A DNA stretch of 64,000 nucleotides, from NCBI RefSeq assembly GCF_001663775.1, contig NZ_KV467169.1:984131-1048130 (forward strand). Reading direction: 5' to 3'. Position 1 is the stretch's first letter. Each line of letters starts with the position of its first letter. The notes below the pieces were generated by a model. It was not told where the DNA came from and did not search any database. It saw only the letters and a program-made list of their open reading frames with translations. The position numbers and the translations under genes were made by a program. Positions 7,928-15,814 of this stretch are shown piece by piece. This DNA is from Arthrobacter sp. B6 (GTDB lineage: Bacteria; Actinomycetota; Actinomycetes; Actinomycetales; Micrococcaceae).

Positions 7928-8365
7928 TCAGCTCAGCCTGACGACGGCCTGCGCCTTCATCAGCACTTTCTGGCCGGCCGAGACTACGGTGAGGTCAACG
8001 CGGGCGGTGCCGGCATCGGCGTCGAGCTTTCCAATGGCGCCGCTGACCTCGATGGTGGCCCCGGGCTCCGGGGTCCCGGTGGTGTCCGCCACCAGCACTG
8101 GCTTGGTGAAGCGGGTCTGGAAGTCGACGACGGCGGCGGGGTCGCCCGCCCAGTCGGTCACCAGCTGCACCGCCGCACCCATGGTGAACATGCCGTGCGC
8201 GATAACGCCCGGCAGTTCCACGCCGGTGGCGAAGGCCTCGTTCCAGTGGATGGGGTTGAAATCGCCGGAGGCGCCAGCGTACTTGACCAGGTCCGTGCGG
8301 CTGACCTCGACCGTGCGGCTGCCGATATCCTGGCCGGCTGTGAGTTCGTTGAACGTGGGGCTCAT
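7928..8365 (-). CDS. MaoC-family (R)-hydratase/dehydratase, HadB-like
   Basis: 145-residue single hot-dog protein with the hydratase-2 motif: YAGASGDFNPIHWNEAFA (about 29-46), where Asp and His are the catalytic pair, then GVIAHGMFTMG. This family hydrates enoyl-thioesters or dehydrates 3-hydroxyacyl-thioesters. It starts two bases after the stop of the N-terminal-type partner at 8368-8829, as in the HadAB pairs of mycobacterial fatty acid synthesis. The two products probably form a heterodimer; the acyl substrate is not known. Confidence 0.88.
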   Translation of the reverse strand: MSPTFNELTAGQDIGSRTVEVSRTDLVKYAGASGDFNPIHWNEAFATGVELPGVIAHGMFTMGAAVQLVTDWAGDPAAVVDFQTRFTKPVLVADTTGTPEPGATIEVSGAIGKLDADAGTARVDLTVVSAGQKVLMKAQAVVRLS

Positions 8366-8367
8366 GG

Positions 8368-8829
8368 TTACTGTCCCTCTCCGCGGACCAGGATGGATGA
8401 CGTGGTGGTGGCGACGCTCTCACGCGAGTCATCAGCTGCAAGGGCAAAAATCTCCTGGCGGGTGGTGATCATGGCGCCGCCGCCCATGGCGCGGACGCCG
8501 TCAACGTGGAGTTCCGCCACCAGCCGGTCGCCGGCGAAGATGGGGCGGTGGTGGGTGAACCGCTGGTCGGCGTGGACCACGCGGGAAAAGTCGATGCCGG
8601 ACTCGGGATCTTCGATCAGCTGTGCGTCGGCGCGCTGCGCGACGATGATGGCGAACGTGGGCGGCGCCACCAGGTCGGTGTGGCCCAGGGCCTTGGCCGC
8701 GTCGACGTCGAAGTGGGCAGGGTGCGTGGCCTTGACGGCGCGGGCGAACTCGCGGATCTTCTCGCGGCCGACGTCGTATACCTCTGCGGCAGGGTAACTG
8801 CGGCCCTGCAGGTCCGGATTGATAGTCAT
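8368..8829 (-). CDS. MaoC-like dehydratase partner subunit (FAS1-like dehydratase domain), HadA-like
   Basis: 153 residues beginning MTINPDLQGRSYP. It has the hot-dog fold pattern of the non-catalytic partner subunit: GREKIREFARAV, LVAPPTFAI and VHADQRFTHHRPIFAGDRL, which binds the acyl chain. The frame stays open about 280 bases upstream of this ATG, but homology to HadA-type proteins begins here and the upstream part reads as antisense to another gene. First gene of the pair, two bases before the catalytic MaoC subunit. Confidence 0.85.
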   Translation of the reverse strand: MTINPDLQGRSYPAAEVYDVGREKIREFARAVKATHPAHFDVDAAKALGHTDLVAPPTFAIIVAQRADAQLIEDPESGIDFSRVVHADQRFTHHRPIFAGDRLVAELHVDGVRAMGGGAMITTRQEIFALAADDSRESVATTTSSILVRGEGQ

Positions 8830-8885
8830 GGCTTCAAGCCTATCGCCAGCCCGGCAACGGACAGAAAAGAGTCGGCGCCGCGGGG

Positions 8886-9110
8886 TCAGCGCCGCAGCTT
8901 CTTCCGGATGGCCTGGCCACGGACCACAATACCGGCGATGTGCAACAGGAGGCCGAGCCCGATCAGCGGCAATGACGCGGTCGCCAGGCCCTGGTTTCCC
9001 GTGGTGTTGCCGACGAGGTTCAGGATGATTCCGACGCCGATCAGCCCCATGGCGGTGAAGACCATGACTTTGTAGGCGGTGGGCGCGGTGTTCCAGAATT
9101 CGTTCAGCAC
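8886..9110 (-). CDS. Small two-helix membrane protein (probable DUF3188)
   Basis: 74 residues: a short head, helix at about 15-33 (MVFTAMGLIGVGIILNLVG), a polar loop, a second helix at about 43-62 and a basic RKKLRR end. The layout matches the small actinobacterial DUF3188 proteins, from memory only. GTG start with TAGACT six bases upstream, so it has its own leaderless promoter. Confidence 0.65.
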   Translation of the reverse strand: MLNEFWNTAPTAYKVMVFTAMGLIGVGIILNLVGNTTGNQGLATASLPLIGLGLLLHIAGIVVRGQAIRKKLRR

Positions 9111-9116
9111 CGTCCA

Positions 9117-9122
9117 AGTCTA
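9117..9122 (-). promoter_or_regulatory. -10 box of the 8886-9110 gene, leaderless type
   Basis: TAGACT on the minus strand, six bases (TGGACG), then GTG. Identical hexamer to the thyA box. Confidence 0.5.
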
Positions 9123-9132
9123 CCGAGCACGC

Positions 9133-10074
9133 TCAGAACAGTGATTCCTGCACGGCGGGCACGTCCGAGGCGAAGTCGCCCAGCACGATGGTCCGGGCAG
9201 CCAGCCGGCCAAGGTTCACCACGAAGGCAGCGTCCGTTCCGTCCAGCCTGGCGAGGGCGTTCGTCCCGCTGAGCGCCGTGATTCCGAAGCCGTGCCGCCC
9301 GCCGTCGAGCGCGTGCGGGTAGGCGTGGCGCGGCGTGGACCCGCAGAGGCCGGAGGCCTGCGCGGGCCGGACCCATTGCTCATCGACAGTGCTGAAACCT
9401 TCGACGGCGGCGCCAGCCAGCAGCGCCCGGACCGCGGCTGCGTGGCGGGCATTCAGGGCATCCAGGCCGGGTCCCGGCAAGGGCTGCACGAGGGCTTCCG
9501 CCTTCGCGGCGGAACGGACCTGCTGGGTAAGTCCGGCTTCCGCGGAGACCAGGTCCTCGAGAATCCGCACCACCCGACCGTCCTGCGCCTTGGCGACGTA
9601 CCTGGCCACCACGGCGCCCTGCTCCGCGAGCCGGTTCCATTTCCTCAGGTGGGACGCCGTTCCCACTTTGCTGGCGCCGCTGGCGAACGTGGCAACGTAG
9701 AGCCAGTGCTGCTGCATGAGGTAGGTCCGCAGGCCCGCCGGCACGCGGCCGCCGCGGTGGAAGTCATGGATGAGCCTGGAGTCGTCCAGCACAAAACAGC
9801 GCTCGCACTGCTTGCCCCTGGCAGCCGGTGCGGCTGCCGGACAAGGCGCGTGGTCGCGGCGGGACTCCGAGTGGACTTTGTGGTGGCCCAGGCAGAACCT
9901 TCCGCCGGCGGCCACCTGGAAGCCGAGCCTCGCACCCGGGTGGAGACTGACCTCCCGGAAGGTGCCGGAAGGCGACTGGAGGCGCAGAACGGGGCTGCCG
10001 CCGTCGTGCTCCAAACCCGCGGCCGGCTCCCCGTCCCAAAAGACCCCGTGCACCAGATAGCGGGTATCGGTCAC
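9133..10074 (-). CDS. DUF2797 family protein
   Basis: 313 residues of an uncharacterised actinobacterial family. A Cys/His pattern near residues 57-95 (FCLGHHK, CP, CERC) suggests a metal site. The centre (residues about 125-160, HWLYVATFASGASKVGTASH) recalls the GIY-YIG nuclease strand-helix layout, but I cannot confirm catalytic residues. GTG start with a good AGGAG site, unlike the leaderless genes around it. Function unknown. Confidence 0.75.
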   Translation of the reverse strand: MTDTRYLVHGVFWDGEPAAGLEHDGGSPVLRLQSPSGTFREVSLHPGARLGFQVAAGGRFCLGHHKVHSESRRDHAPCPAAAPAARGKQCERCFVLDDSRLIHDFHRGGRVPAGLRTYLMQQHWLYVATFASGASKVGTASHLRKWNRLAEQGAVVARYVAKAQDGRVVRILEDLVSAEAGLTQQVRSAAKAEALVQPLPGPGLDALNARHAAAVRALLAGAAVEGFSTVDEQWVRPAQASGLCGSTPRHAYPHALDGGRHGFGITALSGTNALARLDGTDAAFVVNLGRLAARTIVLGDFASDVPAVQESLF

Positions 10075-10101
10075 GGGGTCTCCTGAACTGGACTGGTGCG
10101 G

Positions 10102-10965
10102 CTAGAGCGCCGGCTGCACGCCAAAAGCTACCGCGAGCTTCATGATCTTCTCGGCACGGCCCAGGCGGGGCAGGTCCGAGCCGTCACGGATGACGCGGCC
10201 GTTGGCCTCGAAGTCAGCCATGAAGTCGGTGGCCCACGCGACGTCCGACGGCGTGGGGCTGATGACCTCGTTGATGATGGCCGTCTGGTCGATGGCGAGG
10301 CAGAGCTTGCCCGTCATGCCCATCATGACGGTGACGGCTGTCTGCTCGCGGAGGATGGGGTGGTTGGTGCCCACGGTGGGTCCGTCGATGGGGCCGGGCA
10401 GGTTGCCGACGCGGCTGGCGACCACCAGCTTGGCGCGGGGGTAGGCCATGGCTTCCTGGGTGGCGGCCATACCGGTGTCGCGGCGGAAATCACCGGAACC
10501 GAAGGCAAGGCGGAAGGCGCCCTGTGCCTTGGCGATGTTGTTGGCTTCCTCGATGCCCAGGGCGGATTCCACCAGCGGGATGACCGGCGTTTTACCGTCC
10601 ATCCGGTGGAAGCTCTCGGTGACCTGGTCAGCGGACTCGGTCTTGGCCAGCATTATGCCCAGGAGGCCGGGCGTGCCGCGCAGGCCGGCGAGGTCGTCTG
10701 CCCAGAACGGACTCGTGGCATCGTTGATCCGGACCCAGGCCTTGCCGCCGCCGGAGAGCCAGTCCACCACGTGGCCGCGGGCGCGGTCTTTCTGCGACGG
10801 GTCAACAGCGTCCTCGATGTCGAGGATGATCGAGTCGGCGCGCGAGATGGCCGACTGGTCAAAAAGCTCCGTTTTCATGGCATTGACGAGAAGCCACGAA
10901 CGGGCGATCTCTGCGGGGATATTGCGTTCCGGCCGTACGGTCTCGGTGGCGGTGGTTGACGTCAT
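10102..10965 (-). CDS. HpcH/HpaI aldolase/citrate lyase family protein (CitE-like CoA-ester lyase)
   Basis: 287 residues of the CitE-like TIM-barrel family that cleaves or forms C-C bonds of acyl-CoA esters such as citramalyl- or malyl-CoA. Seen: ARSWLLVNAM near the N-terminus, SIILDIEDAVDP with the metal-binding acidic residues, WVRIND, LVESALGI and FGSGDFRRD, the Glu and Asp ligands of Mg2+. No other citrate lyase subunits are nearby, so it is a stand-alone CitE-like enzyme; the substrate cannot be assigned. ATG with TACGGT six bases upstream. Confidence 0.88.
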   Translation of the reverse strand: MTSTTATETVRPERNIPAEIARSWLLVNAMKTELFDQSAISRADSIILDIEDAVDPSQKDRARGHVVDWLSGGGKAWVRINDATSPFWADDLAGLRGTPGLLGIMLAKTESADQVTESFHRMDGKTPVIPLVESALGIEEANNIAKAQGAFRLAFGSGDFRRDTGMAATQEAMAYPRAKLVVASRVGNLPGPIDGPTVGTNHPILREQTAVTVMMGMTGKLCLAIDQTAIINEVISPTPSDVAWATDFMADFEANGRVIRDGSDLPRLGRAEKIMKLAVAFGVQPAL

Positions 10966-10971
10966 GTATCT

Positions 10972-10977
10972 ACCGTA
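10972..10977 (-). promoter_or_regulatory. -10 box of the CitE-like gene, leaderless type
   Basis: TACGGT on the minus strand, six bases (AGATAC), then ATG at 10965. Confidence 0.45.
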
Positions 10978-11068
10978 TCCGCCCCGCAACCGGCACGCCG
11001 CAGAAAACGGCCAGCATGTGAGGATCAATACGAACTAAACGGGATATGTCCTGCGCCTGCGTGAAAGT

Positions 11069-11120
11069 AGGTAGCAGCAGGTGTCCCTATGAGCCCTCAT
11101 AACGACATCTGCTGCTACCT
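11069..11120. repeat. Intergenic palindrome repeat B, copy 1
   Basis: Arms 11069-11085 (AGGTAGCAGCAGGTGTC) and 11104-11120 pair at 16 of 17 positions. A longer copy lies at 34012-34077 with the same arm sequence and the conserved inner segment CTCATAACGACATC. Here it follows the 3' end of the minus-strand aldo/keto reductase and probably serves as its terminator. Confidence 0.75.
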
Positions 11121-11132
11121 GGTTGGGGCGGG

Positions 11133-12101
11133 TCAGGGGATGTTGCTGCCCCGCGCGGTGACCCACAGCCCGTACCACTCGGCCCGCGTCATGGCTTCCG
11201 CCACCCGGGCGGCGTCCGCGCACGCTGCGATCCTGGCGGGATTTACGGTGCCGATCACGGGCGCGATGCCCGCGGGGTGCTTCATCAGCCAGCCCAGGAG
11301 GACGGACTCGCCAGTGGTGTTGTGCTCCCGTGCCAGCTCCCCCACCATCACGGCAGTGGCAGCCTCGTCCGCCGTCGGGTCTTCCGGCCCCGCACCGGTG
11401 TATAGCCCGCGGGCCAGCGCACCGTAGGCCTGCAGGGTAACGCCGTGGCGGGTGCAGTACTCCAGCGTCCCGTGCGGAAACCCGTGATCCAGCGACTCGG
11501 CGTGGTTGACCAGGACCGTGCTCTCCAGCCAGGCGCGCTTCAGCAGGCTCATCTCCAGCTGGTTGGCCACGACGGGCACCTCAAGCCGGTCCTGCAGCGC
11601 CTGGATCTGTGCGCCGGACATGTTGGACACGCCCAGCGCCCGCACCTTGCCTTCGGCCAGCAACTGCCCGACGGCGGCCGCCACCTCGGCAACGTCCGCG
11701 AGCGGATCGGGGCGGTGCAGCAGGAGCACATCCACGAAGTCCGTCTGCAGCCTCTTCAGGCTGCCGTCGACCCGCTCCAGGATGGACTCCCGGCTGAGGT
11801 CATAGTGCGTAGCCAGGCCGCGCTCATTGAGCCGGATCCCGCACTTGGTCTGCAGCCGGATCCGCTCGCGCAGGCCGGGCGTTGCCGCGAGTACCTCACC
11901 GAACACGGCCTCGGACTTGCCGCTGCGGTAGATGTCCGCGTGGTCGAACAGCGTGATCCCGGCGGCCAGCGCAGCGTCGACGGCGGCAGCGGCCTCATCC
12001 ACATGGCCGGCGCCATGGGGCTCGTCGGACCAGCTGCCGCCCAGGCCCATGCATCCGTAGATGAGTTCCTGCGCGGACGGTGGAACGTGGTGTTCAGTCA
12101 T
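11133..12101 (-). CDS. Aldo/keto reductase
   Basis: 322-residue NADPH-dependent oxidoreductase of the AKR superfamily, YdhF-like branch. Catalytic tetrad region: FDHADIYRSGKSE (Asp and Tyr, about 51-63), TKCGIR (Lys, about 85-90) and VLLLHRPDP (His, about 126-134), plus the cofactor-binding end GTVNPARIAACADAARV. Reduces carbonyl compounds; the physiological substrate is not evident from its neighbours. Its weak GA-rich ribosome site (AAAGAGTGACGC) precedes ATG. Confidence 0.9.
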   Translation of the reverse strand: MTEHHVPPSAQELIYGCMGLGGSWSDEPHGAGHVDEAAAAVDAALAAGITLFDHADIYRSGKSEAVFGEVLAATPGLRERIRLQTKCGIRLNERGLATHYDLSRESILERVDGSLKRLQTDFVDVLLLHRPDPLADVAEVAAAVGQLLAEGKVRALGVSNMSGAQIQALQDRLEVPVVANQLEMSLLKRAWLESTVLVNHAESLDHGFPHGTLEYCTRHGVTLQAYGALARGLYTGAGPEDPTADEAATAVMVGELAREHNTTGESVLLGWLMKHPAGIAPVIGTVNPARIAACADAARVAEAMTRAEWYGLWVTARGSNIP

Positions 12102-12131
12102 TGCGTCACTCTTTCATGAGTCCCGGCAGAC

Positions 12132-12171
12132 GCACAGGTGGCGGGGCCCCGCCGGGCCCCGCCACCTGTGC
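12132..12171 (-). terminator. Strong hairpin after the alpha-glucosidase gene
   Basis: A perfect 18-base stem (12132-12149 with 12154-12171, GCACAGGTGGCGGGGCCC) around a four-base loop, just past the alpha-glucosidase stop. There is no T run, which is usual for high-GC actinobacteria. It closes the alpha-glucoside operon. Confidence 0.75.
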
Positions 12172-12187
12172 TTGCTCTTGAGTTAGG

Positions 12188-13900
12188 TCAGCGCAGCCAT
12201 GCGGTGGCGTTGGCGCCCAGCTTGCCGTCCTCCAGCGGGGAGCTGGTGACCAGGACAGTTCCTGCCGGAAGTTCGACGGCGGTGTCCCCGAAGTTGGTGA
12301 TCGACTGCCAGCCGCCCGGGCGGCGGAAGTGCAGGACCTCGGGGTTGCCGGTCTCCACCCATTCCAGCTTTTCGTCGGCCTGCAGTTCCCGGCGCAGCTT
12401 CAGGGCCTTGCGGTACAGCTCCAGGGTGGAGTTTTCCGTGCCGTCCTGTGCCTCAACCGCGTACTTGCTGAACCAGTCCGGCTGCGGAAGGTGCGCGCCG
12501 CCGTCGCCGAAGCCGAAGGAGGTTCCTTCAACCTTCCAGGGCAGCGGAACCCGGCAGCCGTCGCGGCCCACCTCAACTCCCTTGTTCCGGAAGAAGGACG
12601 GGTCCTGGCGTTCGGCGTCGGGAATTTCCGCCACTTCCTGCAGGCCCAGTTCCTCGCCCTGGTAGAGGTAGGCGGAACCGGGAACCGCGAGCATCAGCAG
12701 GGTGGCGGCGCGGGCACGGCGCTCGCCGAGCTCCACATCCAGGTCCTCCTTGGGGCCGCCCGCCAGCAGCCAGTCCTTGCCGTCCTGGCCCTTTGCGTGC
12801 TTCTTTCCGGCGGCCGTCTGCGGCAGGCCATACCGCGTGGCGTGCCGGACGACGTCGTGGTTGGAGAAAACCCAGGTGGAGGACGCACCGGTGGCGGCGG
12901 CTTCGGCAAGGTTGTGCGTGATGACTTCGCGGAAATCGTCGGCGTTGAAATCGGCCTGGAGCAGGTCGAAGTTGAACGCCTGGCCGAGGCCCTGGGGGCT
13001 GGCGTAGCGGGCTCGGCGGGTGGCGTGCACCCAGGCTTCGGCAACGGCGGTGCGCGGCGGGTTGTATTCGTTGAACACCTCGCGCCATTCCGCGTAGATG
13101 TCATGCACCTCGTCGCGGTCCCAGAAGGGGTGCGAGCCGTCGTCGAACCCGTCGGTGCCTGTATTGGCCGCGCTGAGTTCCAGCTTGGAGAGCAGCGGTT
13201 CGGTGAGGTCCTTGGTGAGGGCGTGGGCCACGTCCACGCGGAACCCGTCCACGCCACGGTCGGACCAGAATCGCAGGGTCTTGAGGAAGTCGTCGCGGAC
13301 CTCGCGGCTGGACCAGTTCAGGTCCGGCTGCTCCTTCGCAAAGATGTGCATGTACCACTGGCCGGGGGTGCCGTCAGGCTCGGTGATGCGTTCCCACGCG
13401 GGTCCGCCGAATACGGAGTCCCAGTCCGACGGCGGGAACTCGCCGTTCGGCCCTTTGCCGTCGCGGAAGATATAGCGCTCACGAGCGGCGGAGCCCTTCG
13501 GCGAGGCGAGTGCTTCCTTGAACCACTCGTGCCGGTTCGAGGAGTGGTTGGGGACGATGTCGGCGATCAGCTTGATGCCGGCGGCGTGCAGCGCCGTGGA
13601 CATCTCGTCGAAATCCGCCAGGGTTCCCAGCTTGGGGTCCACGTCGCGGTAGTCGTCCACGTCGTAGCCGCCGTCGGCCAGGGCCGAGGGGTAGAAGGGG
13701 CTCAGCCACACGGCGTCGATCCCCAGTTCCTTCAGGTACGGGACCTTGGCCGTGATGCCCTTGATGTCACCGATGCCGTCGCCGTTGGAGTCGGCGAAGC
13801 TGCGCGGGTAGATCTGGTAGACCGCAGCCTGGCGCCACCAGTTGGGATCGGCCAGGCGGTCAGAATCGGACAGGGTTGCCAGAGTGGCAGTGGTGGACAA
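12188..13900 (-). CDS. Alpha-glucosidase, GH13
   Basis: 570 residues, cytoplasmic retaining glycoside hydrolase that splits imported alpha-glucosides into glucose. GH13 motifs: YQIYPRSFADSNGDGIGD near residue 30, LIADIVPNH, GVDGFRVDVAHAL (nucleophile Asp), AVAEAWV (acid/base Glu) and FSNHDVVR (stabilising Asp). The TTG start is preceded by an AAAGGA site about eight bases away and gives MSTTATLATL; there is no ATG upstream that fits the family. Last gene of the sugar operon, about 50 bases after the MalG-like permease. Confidence 0.93.
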   Translation of the reverse strand: MSTTATLATLSDSDRLADPNWWRQAAVYQIYPRSFADSNGDGIGDIKGITAKVPYLKELGIDAVWLSPFYPSALADGGYDVDDYRDVDPKLGTLADFDEMSTALHAAGIKLIADIVPNHSSNRHEWFKEALASPKGSAARERYIFRDGKGPNGEFPPSDWDSVFGGPAWERITEPDGTPGQWYMHIFAKEQPDLNWSSREVRDDFLKTLRFWSDRGVDGFRVDVAHALTKDLTEPLLSKLELSAANTGTDGFDDGSHPFWDRDEVHDIYAEWREVFNEYNPPRTAVAEAWVHATRRARYASPQGLGQAFNFDLLQADFNADDFREVITHNLAEAAATGASSTWVFSNHDVVRHATRYGLPQTAAGKKHAKGQDGKDWLLAGGPKEDLDVELGERRARAATLLMLAVPGSAYLYQGEELGLQEVAEIPDAERQDPSFFRNKGVEVGRDGCRVPLPWKVEGTSFGFGDGGAHLPQPDWFSKYAVEAQDGTENSTLELYRKALKLRRELQADEKLEWVETGNPEVLHFRRPGGWQSITNFGDTAVELPAGTVLVTSSPLEDGKLGANATAWLR

Positions 13901-13953
13901 AGGATGATCCTTTTCTCTTGTTTGATTTGTTGTTGCCGGGTGGATTGTTCTGG

Positions 13954-14850
13954 CTATTTCACGGCCCCGCGCATTACTCCGGACAGTACCCAACGCTGGG
14001 CGAGGATGTAAACCACCAGGGTGGGTGCCATGGCCATCAGGTAGGACGCGAACGCGAGGCTGTAGTTGGTGTTGAATTCGCCCTGGAACAGCATCTGCAC
14101 CACCGGAAGGGTCTGCAGCGCCGGGTCCGCGATCATCATCTGCGGCAGCAGGAAGTCGTTCCACGAGCCCAGGAAGGCGAAGATGCCCACCGTGGCGTTC
14201 ATGGGAGCCAGGAGCGGGAAGATGATCTTGCGGAACACCTGCCAGGTGGTGGCGCCGTCCATCCGCGCCGATTCCTCAAGTTCCACCGGGATGGAACGGA
14301 CGAAGGCGATGTACAGCAGCGCGTTGAACGAAATACCGCCCAGCACGTGCAGGAAGACGACGCCGGCAGGGTTGTCCAGGCCAAGGAGTGCAGTCTGCTT
14401 GATCAGGGGCAGGATGATGACCGGAAACGGGATGAACATGGCCGAGAGCAGGTACACAAAGGAACCGCGGAAGAACCGGTGGTTCCAGTTCCGTGCGATG
14501 GCGTAGGCCACCAGCGAGCTGCAGGCCAGCGAGCCCAGGACGCTGAAGACCGTGACAAAGGCCGTGGACATGAACGCTCGCGGGAAGTTGGTGGCCACAT
14601 ACGCTGCGGCGAAGTTCTCCCAGTTCATCGGGGTGGGCCAGGCAAGCCCGGTCCCGGTGCCGATCTGGTCCGGCGACTTCAGTGCCATGGCCACGGTGAA
14701 GTACAGCGGAAGCAGGACGGTCAGGGATGCCACGAGCATCAGGGCCGTGAGCCACCAGTTGATCTTGAAGCCTTCACGGCCGGACGTGCGGCTCCTGGCA
14801 GGGGCCTTGGTGGCAGGGAGCGAAGGGCGGGTCAGTGTCGATGAAGCCAT
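13954..14850 (-). CDS. Sugar ABC transporter permease, MalG-like
   Basis: 298-residue inner-membrane permease of the carbohydrate uptake family CUT1. Six hydrophobic segments, with the ATPase-contacting EAA loop visible as ELEESARMDGATTWQVFRKI. Start chosen at MASSTLTRP because its ATG overlaps the TAA of the MalF-like gene by one base (TAATG). No ATPase gene is in the operon, so it must use a shared MsiK-type ATPase coded elsewhere, as is normal for actinobacterial CUT1 systems. Confidence 0.92.
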   Translation of the reverse strand: MASSTLTRPSLPATKAPARSRTSGREGFKINWWLTALMLVASLTVLLPLYFTVAMALKSPDQIGTGTGLAWPTPMNWENFAAAYVATNFPRAFMSTAFVTVFSVLGSLACSSLVAYAIARNWNHRFFRGSFVYLLSAMFIPFPVIILPLIKQTALLGLDNPAGVVFLHVLGGISFNALLYIAFVRSIPVELEESARMDGATTWQVFRKIIFPLLAPMNATVGIFAFLGSWNDFLLPQMMIADPALQTLPVVQMLFQGEFNTNYSLAFASYLMAMAPTLVVYILAQRWVLSGVMRGAVK

Positions 14851-15788
14851 TAGAGAGATACCCCCCGGCGCTGGATGAGGCGCAGCTGGATGACGGAGAT
14901 CAGCAAGGTGATCAGGAAGTAGATGACGGCATTGGCCATCTGGTAGGAGTAGTCCCCGCCCGTGAAGCCGGAGAAGATGCGCATGGCCACTGACTGGGTT
15001 GCCATGCCAGGCCCGCCTCCGGTGAGTCCCACGATGATCTCGTAGGTCCCCAGGAATCCCTTGAAGCCGAGGATGACGTTGATCACGAGGTAGCCAAGGA
15101 TGAGGGGCAGCGTGAGGTTGAGGAACTGGCGGAAGCTTCCGGCCCCGTCCAGGTCTGCGGCTTCGTAGATTTCGGCTGGGACACTCTGCAGGCCGGCGAG
15201 GTAGATGATGGTGGCGCCGGGCGCCGCCTGCCACACCGTGACCAGGACGATGGCCAGCCAGGCCAGGTTTTCGTTGGCCAGGATGCTGGTGGCCAGCGGG
15301 GTGAATCCGAACCTCTCAGCCAGGACCGGAAGCGTGTTCGAGAACAGGTAGTTGAACACGAAGGACACGATAAGGGCCGAAAGCACCATGGGGATGAAGA
15401 ATACGGTGCGGATCCCGGTGCGCCACTTGATCTTCGCGTTGAGGCCCAGGGCGATGGCCAGGGCCACGATGTTGACCACCACGGTGGTGGTCAGGGCAAA
15501 GACGAATGTGAAGATGTACGACTGCAGGACGGCGGGGTCCTTGAAGATGTTGACGTAGTTGGAGAGCCCGATGAACTTCCAGTCGCCGTAGCCGGCGTAG
15601 TTGGTCAGGCTGAAGAACACACCCACCAGGGCGGGGAGGGTGATGAAGAAGGCGAAGAGTGCCAGGACCGGCACCACCATCCAGTAGTAGGTGGGGTCGA
15701 TGCGGCGCCTGGACCGGATCACCGGCGAATCGGCGAAGTCTGCGCGCGGGGACGGGGCTGCCTCGGCCGCCAGGGAAGTTGTGGTCAT
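14850..15788 (-). CDS. Sugar ABC transporter permease, MalF-like
   Basis: 312-residue partner permease with six hydrophobic segments and the EAA loop EIYEAADLDGAGSFRQFLNL. Two starts compete. ATG at 15788 has a well-placed AGGAG and is used here; ATG at 15815 overlaps the stop of the binding-protein gene (TGATG) and would add nine residues. Downstream it overlaps the MalG-like gene by one base, so the three transport genes are a tight unit. Confidence 0.92.
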   Translation of the reverse strand: MTTTSLAAEAAPSPRADFADSPVIRSRRRIDPTYYWMVVPVLALFAFFITLPALVGVFFSLTNYAGYGDWKFIGLSNYVNIFKDPAVLQSYIFTFVFALTTTVVVNIVALAIALGLNAKIKWRTGIRTVFFIPMVLSALIVSFVFNYLFSNTLPVLAERFGFTPLATSILANENLAWLAIVLVTVWQAAPGATIIYLAGLQSVPAEIYEAADLDGAGSFRQFLNLTLPLILGYLVINVILGFKGFLGTYEIIVGLTGGGPGMATQSVAMRIFSGFTGGDYSYQMANAVIYFLITLLISVIQLRLIQRRGVSL

Positions 15789-15814
15789 GGGGGCTCCTGG
15801 AATCGTGGTGGGCA

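Noticed and set aside
8830..9117. N-terminal extension of the HadA-like protein
   Set aside because: The extension is antisense to the 8886-9110 membrane gene, and homology begins at the ATG at 8829.
12329..14011. 560-codon open frame on the plus strand
   Set aside because: Antisense to the GH13 alpha-glucosidase, which has all its catalytic motifs.
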